NCBI RefSeq assembly: GCF_002284565.1
Contig: NZ_NPKI01000041.1
Span: forward strand, 1 to 64,000
Direction: 5' to 3'
DNA length: 64,000 bases
Source of the DNA: Mesorhizobium mediterraneum
GTDB taxonomy: Bacteria > Pseudomonadota > Alphaproteobacteria > Rhizobiales > Rhizobiaceae
The position numbers and the translations under genes are program-made. The notes under the pieces were generated by a model that saw nothing but the letters and a program-made list of their open reading frames with translations, had not been told where the DNA came from and ran no database searches. Each line of letters begins with the position of its first letter. Position 1 is the stretch's first letter. Shown here piece after piece: positions 59,101 to 64,000 of this stretch.

Positions 59101-60375
59101 ATGACCGCCATCATCGACATTGTCGGGCGTGAAATCCTGGACAGCCGCGGAAACCCGACCGTCGAGGTCGACGTCGTGCTCGAAGACGGCTCGATGGGCC
59201 GCGCTGCGGTGCCCTCCGGCGCATCGACCGGCGCGCATGAGGCGGTCGAGCTGCGCGACGGCGGCGCCCGCTATCTCGGCAAGGGCGTCCTGCGGGCGGT
59301 AGAGGCCGTCAATGGCGAGCTGTTCGAGGCGATTGGCGGCATGGAAGCCGAGAACCAGATCCACATCGACCAGACCATGATCGAGCTCGACGGCACGCCC
59401 AACAAGAGCCGGCTCGGCGCCAACGCCATCCTCGGCGTGTCGCTGGCAGTGGCGAAGGCTGCGGCGGAAGCGGCTGGCCTGCCGCTCTACCGCTATGTCG
59501 GCGGCACCAAGGCGCATGTGCTTCCGGTGCCGATGATGAACATCATCAACGGCGGCGCCCACGCCGACAACCCGATCGACTTCCAGGAATTCATGATCCT
59601 GCCGATCGGTGCGCCGACACTGCGTGACGGCGTGCGCTGGGGCTCGGAAATCTTCCACACGTTGAGGAAGCGGCTGAAGGACGCCGGCCACAACACCAAT
59701 GTCGGCGACGAGGGCGGCTTCGCTCCTAACCTGAAAAGCGCGCCCGCTGCGCTCGATTTCATCATGGAATCGATCGAGCAGGCTGGCTTCAAGCCGGGCG
59801 AAGAGGTTGCGCTCGGTCTCGATTGCGCCGCCACCGAATTCTTCAAGGACGGCAATTACGTCTATGAAGGCGAGAAGAAGACCCGCGATCCGAAGACCCA
59901 GGCCAAATATCTGGCCAAGCTCGCCGCCGACTATCCGATCATCACCATCGAGGACGGGCTGGCCGAGGACGACTGGGACGGCTGGAAAACGCTGACCGAC
60001 CTCATCGGCAAGAAGACCCAGCTGGTCGGCGACGATCTGTTCGTCACCAACACGGCGCGGCTACGCGACGGCATCCGCATGGGCGTCGCCAATTCGATCC
60101 TGGTCAAGGTCAACCAGATCGGCTCACTGACCGAGACGCTCGACGCCGTCGAAACCGCGCACAAGGCCGGCTACACCGCAGTCATGTCGCATCGCTCGGG
60201 CGAAACTGAAGATTCGACCATCGCCGATCTCGCCGTTGCCACCAATTGCGGGCAGATCAAGACAGGTTCGCTGTCGCGCTCGGATCGCATGGCCAAGTAC
60301 AACCAGCTGATCCGCATCGAGGAAGAACTCGGCAAGCAGGCGCTCTATGCCGGCAAGTCGATCGTCAAAGGCTGA
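59101..60375 (+). CDS. eno: Enolase
   Basis: The 424-residue enzyme converts 2-phosphoglycerate to PEP. It starts MTAIIDIVGREILDSRGNPTV and carries the SGASTGAHEA loop, the DEGGFAPNL segment, and the LVKVNQIGSLTET and SHRSGETED signatures. The earlier in-frame start at 58981 is not enolase-like. It is followed by a terminator, then the ftsB-like gene and pdh genes. Confidence 0.98.
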   Translation: MTAIIDIVGREILDSRGNPTVEVDVVLEDGSMGRAAVPSGASTGAHEAVELRDGGARYLGKGVLRAVEAVNGELFEAIGGMEAENQIHIDQTMIELDGTPNKSRLGANAILGVSLAVAKAAAEAAGLPLYRYVGGTKAHVLPVPMMNIINGGAHADNPIDFQEFMILPIGAPTLRDGVRWGSEIFHTLRKRLKDAGHNTNVGDEGGFAPNLKSAPAALDFIMESIEQAGFKPGEEVALGLDCAATEFFKDGNYVYEGEKKTRDPKTQAKYLAKLAADYPIITIEDGLAEDDWDGWKTLTDLIGKKTQLVGDDLFVTNTARLRDGIRMGVANSILVKVNQIGSLTETLDAVETAHKAGYTAVMSHRSGETEDSTIADLAVATNCGQIKTGSLSRSDRMAKYNQLIRIEEELGKQALYAGKSIVKG

Positions 60376-60398
60376 GCCAGCCGAAAATATCCGGAATG

Positions 60399-60426
60399 AA
60401 AGGGCGGGGCATTCTCCGCCCTTTTT
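60399..60426 (+). terminator. Terminator after eno
   Basis: Arms AAAGGGCGG / CCGCCCTTT with an eight-base loop end in TTTTT. It lies 23 bp after the stop. Confidence 0.85.
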
Positions 60427-60523
60427 GCTTTACACCGCCAAATCCGGCCGTCCGTAACCGTCCATTAAGCACAATTGGGCGAGAAAGGAGGCTAGGTCGC
60501 AGAGTGTTAGAGCGTCCTTTGCT

Positions 60524-60537
60524 CGTCCAAGAGGACG
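60524..60537 (+). repeat. CGTCC/GGACG hairpin upstream of the ftsB-like gene
   Basis: A 5-bp stem with an AAGA loop, flanked by outer TTAGAGCG / CGCTTTAT-type arms. It resembles the hairpin at 18400-18417 and ends about 25 bp before the coding start. Likely another copy of a dispersed rhizobial element. Confidence 0.45.
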
Positions 60538-60562
60538 CGCGGCGCTTTATGGGATTTGGATC

Positions 60563-60886
60563 ATGTGGACACGTCAGCACAAGCAGAGAAATACCGGGCG
60601 GCTGATCATTCCCTCGCTCTGCGTGGTGTTCCTGGCCTATTTCGGATTCCACGCCTATCACGGCGAATTCGGCATCTATTCCAAATACCGGTTGGAGGCC
60701 GAAACCGTCGACCTGCAAGGTAAGCTCGATGCCGTCAAGGCGCGCCGGCTCGACCTGCAGCGGCGCGTTCAGCTCATGCATCAGGGCACGCTGGAGAAGG
60801 ACATGCTTGACGAGCAGGCGCGCAAGGCGCTCAATATGTCCCACGCCGACGAAATCACCATCATGTTACCGGCTACGGCAAGATAA
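60563..60886 (+). CDS. ftsB: FtsB/DivIC-family septum formation protein
   Basis: The 107-residue protein has a short cytoplasmic N-terminus, one membrane segment at about 15-30 (IIPSLCVVFLAYFGF), a coiled-coil stretch at about 40-75 (AETVDLQGKLDAVKARRLDLQ) and a conserved end. This is the FtsB/DivIC layout. It would act with FtsL and FtsQ at the division site. Position between eno and pdhA is typical of alphaproteobacteria. Confidence 0.9.
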   Translation: MWTRQHKQRNTGRLIIPSLCVVFLAYFGFHAYHGEFGIYSKYRLEAETVDLQGKLDAVKARRLDLQRRVQLMHQGTLEKDMLDEQARKALNMSHADEITIMLPATAR

Positions 60887-60988
60887 CCATATTTCAGTTA
60901 ATCGGCAATATTTTCAATGATTTTAATCGCTTAGACGCATGTCAGCCATGCATTTTCGGCATGGCGAAACGCCTTCTCGCGTGTTAGC

Positions 60989-61021
60989 CTCCCCAAAATC
61001 GGTGGGGAGAGCTGATCTCCC
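60989..61021 (+). promoter_or_regulatory. Two competing hairpins in the pdhA leader
   Basis: CTCCCCA (60989-60995) can pair with TGGGGAG (61003-61009), while GGGAGA (61005-61010) can pair with TCTCCC (61016-61021). The two stems share GGGAG and exclude each other. They lie 37 bp before the pdhA start, so an effect on translation is possible. This is inference from pairing only. Confidence 0.35.
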
Positions 61022-61057
61022 TCAGTGTCCGCAAGAGACGCCAACAGGGAGTGATGC

Positions 61058-62104
61058 ATGGCCACCGCCGCCAGAAAAGCGCCTGCCAAATCCAAATCCA
61101 GATCCGACGGCAAATCGGCGGGGCTTTCAGCCCCCAAGCCTGTCGACTTCACCAAGCAAGAGGAGCTTGACGCCTACCGGCGCATGCTGCTTATCCGCCG
61201 CTTCGAGGAAAAGGCCGGCCAGCTCTACGGCATGGGTTTCATCGGCGGCTTCTGCCATCTCTATATCGGCCAGGAAGCAGTCGTTACCGGCATGAAGATG
61301 GCGCTGGTCGATGGCGACCAGATGATCACCGCCTACCGCGATCACGGCCACATGCTGGCGATGGAACTGTCGCCGCGCGGCGTCATGGCCGAATTGACCG
61401 GGCGCCGCGGCGGCTTGTCCCGGGGCAAGGGCGGCTCCATGCACATGTTCTCCAAGGAGAAGCATTTTTACGGCGGCCACGGCATTGTCGGCGCGCAGGT
61501 TTCGCTCGGCACCGGCCTCGCCTTCGCCAACCGCTATCGCGGCAACAACAATGTGACGCTGACCTATTTCGGCGACGGCGCCGCCAATCAGGGCCAGGTC
61601 TATGAAAGCTTCAACATGGCCTCGCTGTGGAAGCTGCCGGTGATCTACATCATCGAGAACAACCGCTACGCAATGGGCACTTCGGTATCGCGTTCATCGG
61701 CCGAGACGGATTTTTCGCACCGCGGCGCCTCCTTCAAGATCCCCGGCATCCAGGTCGATGGCATGGACGTCCGCGCGGTCAAGGCAGCCGGCGATCTCGC
61801 CACCGAATGGTGCCGCGCCGGCAAGGGGCCGCTGATCCTCGAAATGCAGACCTACCGCTACCGCGGTCACTCGATGTCCGATCCGGCAAAGTACCGCTCC
61901 AAGGAAGAAGTGCAGAAGATGCGCTCCGAGCGTGACCCGATCGAGCAGGTCAAGGCGCGCCTGATCGAAAAGAAGTGGGCCGATGAGGACGAGCTCAAGG
62001 CCGTCGACAAGGAGGTTCGCGATATCGTCGCCGACGCCGCTGAATTTGCCCAGAATGACGCAGAGCCGGATCCGTCCGAGCTCTGGACCGACATCGTACT
62101 GTAA
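61058..62104 (+). CDS. pdhA: Pyruvate dehydrogenase E1 component, alpha subunit
   Basis: The 348-residue subunit binds thiamine diphosphate: GDGAANQGQVYESFNMA through ENN is the TPP motif, and EMQTYRYRGHSMSDPAKYR is the conserved C-terminal region. The first 25 residues are Ala/Lys/Ser-rich. E1 decarboxylates pyruvate and passes the acetyl group to lipoyl-E2. The operon is pdhA-pdhB-pdhC, with 15 bp before pdhB. Confidence 0.97.
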   Translation: MATAARKAPAKSKSRSDGKSAGLSAPKPVDFTKQEELDAYRRMLLIRRFEEKAGQLYGMGFIGGFCHLYIGQEAVVTGMKMALVDGDQMITAYRDHGHMLAMELSPRGVMAELTGRRGGLSRGKGGSMHMFSKEKHFYGGHGIVGAQVSLGTGLAFANRYRGNNNVTLTYFGDGAANQGQVYESFNMASLWKLPVIYIIENNRYAMGTSVSRSSAETDFSHRGASFKIPGIQVDGMDVRAVKAAGDLATEWCRAGKGPLILEMQTYRYRGHSMSDPAKYRSKEEVQKMRSERDPIEQVKARLIEKKWADEDELKAVDKEVRDIVADAAEFAQNDAEPDPSELWTDIVL

Positions 62105-62119
62105 CGAGAGGGCAAGGAC

Positions 62120-63508
62120 ATGCCGATCGAAATTCTCATGCCCGCTCTCTCGCCGACCATGGAAGAGGGCAATGTTTCCAAATGGTTGAAGAACGAGGGC
62201 GACAAGGTCGTCGCCGGTGACGTCATCGCCGAGATCGAGACCGACAAGGCGACGATGGAAATCGAGGCCGTCGACGAAGGCACGCTTGCCAAGATCGTGG
62301 TTCCTGCCGGCACCGAAGGTGTCAAGGTCAACGCGCTGATCGCTGTGCTCGCCATTGATGGCGAAGACATCGACAAGGCCGGCGAAGGCGTCGGCGAAGA
62401 AGAACCTGCCAAGGCTGAAACAGCAGCGCCACCACCTGCTGCGGCCAAGAGCGAGGCGGCAGCACCTGTCGCCGCCGCGCCGAGAACCGAAATTGCCGCC
62501 GATCCGGACATCCCGGCCGGCACGGAAATGGTCTCGACCACTGTGCGCGAGGCGTTGCGTGACGCGATGGCCGAGGAGATGCGCCGCGATGGCGACGTCT
62601 TCGTCATGGGCGAGGAGGTCGCCGAGTACCAGGGCGCGTACAAGATCACGCAAGGGTTGCTGCAGGAATTCGGGCCGCGTCGCGTCGTCGACACGCCGAT
62701 CACCGAGCATGGTTTCGCCGGCGTTGGCGTTGGGGCCGCGATGGCTGGCCTGAAACCGATCGTCGAGTTCATGACCTTCAACTTCGCCATGCAGGCGATC
62801 GACCAGATCATCAACTCCGCCGCCAAGACGCTCTATATGTCCGGCGGCCAGATGGGCGCGCCCATCGTCTTCCGCGGGCCGAACGGCGCGGCTGCCCGCG
62901 TCGCCGCCCAGCATTCGCAGTGCTATGCCGCCTGGTACAGCCACATTCCCGGTCTGAAGGTGGTGATGCCCTACACCGCCGCCGACGCCAAGGGGTTGCT
63001 GAAGGCCGCGATCCGCGACCCGAACCCGATCATCTTCCTCGAAAACGAAATCCTCTATGGCCACTCCTTCGACGTGCCGAAGATGGACGATTTCGTGTTG
63101 CCGATCGGCAAGGCGCGCATCCATAAATCAGGCAAGGACGTCACCATCGTCTCCTTCGGCATTGGCATGACCTATGCGATCAAGGCCGAGGCCGAATTGC
63201 GCGGCATGGGCATCGATGCCGAGATCATCGACCTCAGGACCATCCGTCCGCTAGATTTCGACACCATTATCGCTTCGGTCAAGAAGACCAACCGTCTGGT
63301 GGTGGTGGAGGAAGGATTTCCGCAGAACTCGGTCGGCGACCACATCGCCAACCAGGTGTCGCAGCGCGCCTTCGATTTCCTCGACGCGCCTGTCATCACC
63401 ATTGCCGGCAAGGACGTGCCAATGCCTTATGCGGCCAACCTCGAAAAGCTGGCGCTGCCCAATGTCGGCGAGGTCGTCGAGGCGGTCAAAGCCGTCACAT
63501 ATCGCTGA
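62120..63508 (+). CDS. pdhB: Pyruvate dehydrogenase E1 component, beta subunit with N-terminal lipoyl domain
   Basis: The 462-residue subunit begins with a lipoyl domain (about 1-80, lipoylated Lys43 in ETDKATME), then an Ala/Pro/Glu linker (about 85-135). The E1-beta body follows, with TVREALRDAMAEEMRR, GEEVAEYQGAYKIT, FMTFNFAMQAIDQI and VMPYTAADAKGLL. Lipoyl-bearing E1-beta is known from several alphaproteobacteria. The lipoyl segment is close to that of pdhC at DNA level. Confidence 0.97.
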   Translation: MPIEILMPALSPTMEEGNVSKWLKNEGDKVVAGDVIAEIETDKATMEIEAVDEGTLAKIVVPAGTEGVKVNALIAVLAIDGEDIDKAGEGVGEEEPAKAETAAPPPAAAKSEAAAPVAAAPRTEIAADPDIPAGTEMVSTTVREALRDAMAEEMRRDGDVFVMGEEVAEYQGAYKITQGLLQEFGPRRVVDTPITEHGFAGVGVGAAMAGLKPIVEFMTFNFAMQAIDQIINSAAKTLYMSGGQMGAPIVFRGPNGAAARVAAQHSQCYAAWYSHIPGLKVVMPYTAADAKGLLKAAIRDPNPIIFLENEILYGHSFDVPKMDDFVLPIGKARIHKSGKDVTIVSFGIGMTYAIKAEAELRGMGIDAEIIDLRTIRPLDFDTIIASVKKTNRLVVVEEGFPQNSVGDHIANQVSQRAFDFLDAPVITIAGKDVPMPYAANLEKLALPNVGEVVEAVKAVTYR

Positions 63509-63526
63509 GCAGGGCGGGAGGACAAA

Positions 63527-64000
63527 ATGCCGATCAACATCACCATGCCGGCCCTCTCGCCCACGATGGAAGAGGGCAATCTGTCCAAATGGCTCGTCAA
63601 GGAGGGCGACAAGGTTTCGCCGGGCGACGTGATCGCCGAGATCGAGACCGACAAGGCGACGATGGAAGTCGAGGCCGTCGATGAAGGCACGGTCGCCAAG
63701 CTGGTCGTTCCGGCCGGCACCGAAGGCGTCAAGGTCAACGCGCTGATCGCCGTGCTCGCCGCCGAAGGCGAGGATGCGGCGGCCGCCGCGAAGAGCGGTG
63801 ATGGCGCTGCGCCGACAAAGGCCGAGGCTCCGAAAGCGGATGCCCCTAAAGCTGAAACACCAAAGCCCGAAGCGCCGAAGCCGGAACCTGCCGCTGCACC
63901 TGCGCCCAAGGCGGAAGCGGCTCCGGTCGCCAATGGCCATGCAAGCGGTGAGCGCACCTTCGCCTCGCCACTGGCCCGTCGCATCGCCCGGGAAGCCGGC
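63527..64000 (+). CDS. pdhC: Dihydrolipoamide acetyltransferase (E2), partial
   Basis: Only the first 158 codons are present; the gene runs off the right end. It starts at ATG 63527 after GGGAGGAC and has a lipoyl domain (Lys43 in ETDKATME) and a long Ala/Pro/Lys linker with repeated APKA/APKP units. The beginning of the E3-binding domain follows (FASPLARRIAREAG). The catalytic domain is outside the window. E2 forms the core of the pyruvate dehydrogenase complex. Confidence 0.95.
   Translation, partial: MPINITMPALSPTMEEGNLSKWLVKEGDKVSPGDVIAEIETDKATMEVEAVDEGTVAKLVVPAGTEGVKVNALIAVLAAEGEDAAAAAKSGDGAAPTKAEAPKADAPKAETPKPEAPKPEPAAAPAPKAEAAPVANGHASGERTFASPLARRIAREAG

Overview
The window looks like chromosomal core sequence from an alphaproteobacterium of the order Rhizobiales, most likely Mesorhizobium or a near relative. 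The reasons are the high GC, adk between secY and rpsM, rpsD and rpmJ absent from the ribosomal cluster, a eukaryote-type glutamine synthetase II with a divergent gstI, an E1-beta subunit with a lipoyl domain, and rhizobial-type intergenic palindromes. The genus is inference. I see no tRNA, rRNA, CRISPR array, insertion sequence or prophage.

Positions 1-14.9 kb hold the end of tuf followed by an uninterrupted S10-spc-alpha supercluster: rpsJ, rplC, rplD, rplW, rplB, rpsS, rplV, rpsC, rplP, rpmC, rpsQ, rplN, rplX, rplE, rpsN, rpsH, rplF, rplR, rpsE, rpmD, rplO, secY, adk, rpsM, rpsK, rpoA, rplQ. A strong hairpin terminator closes it. Several junctions inside it carry palindromic elements of a shared design.

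Positions 15-23.5 kb hold a Do-like periplasmic protease, rarA, crcB, rluC, a 68-residue membrane protein, an EamA exporter, an ATP12-type F1 chaperone and an MFS symporter with a large extra periplasmic domain. Positions 23.6-30.2 kb are a nitrogen-assimilation block: gstI and glnII divergent around a textbook sigma-54 promoter, and glnB-glnA on the minus strand behind a second sigma-54 promoter. Between the two glutamine synthetases sits an accessory pair: an 838-residue fusion of a metallo-beta-lactamase domain to a C25/caspase-like cysteine protease domain, followed by a 103-residue orphan. This is my best candidate for an undescribed system.

Positions 30.6-46.6 kb hold NAD(P)H-hydrate repair, a CxxCH-containing exported protein, a propionyl-CoA carboxylase beta chain, a DEAD-box-family helicase with a DEGD motif, a hydrolase, an SDR, a cysK-AlaX-sseA-GNAT cluster, an OmpA-like protein, a divergent DapB paralogue, a DUF1203 protein and a tandemly duplicated outer-membrane barrel. 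Positions 46.8-58.9 kb hold ald with a divergent Lrp-type regulator, 5-FCL, NDH-2, a Tat-exported nucleotidase, a glycerophosphodiester phosphodiesterase, a cyclopropane fatty acid synthase, several very small proteins, a VOC protein, kdsA, dodecin and a PRC-barrel protein. Positions 59.1-64 kb hold eno, an ftsB-like gene and pdhA-pdhB-pdhC; the last is cut by the window end.
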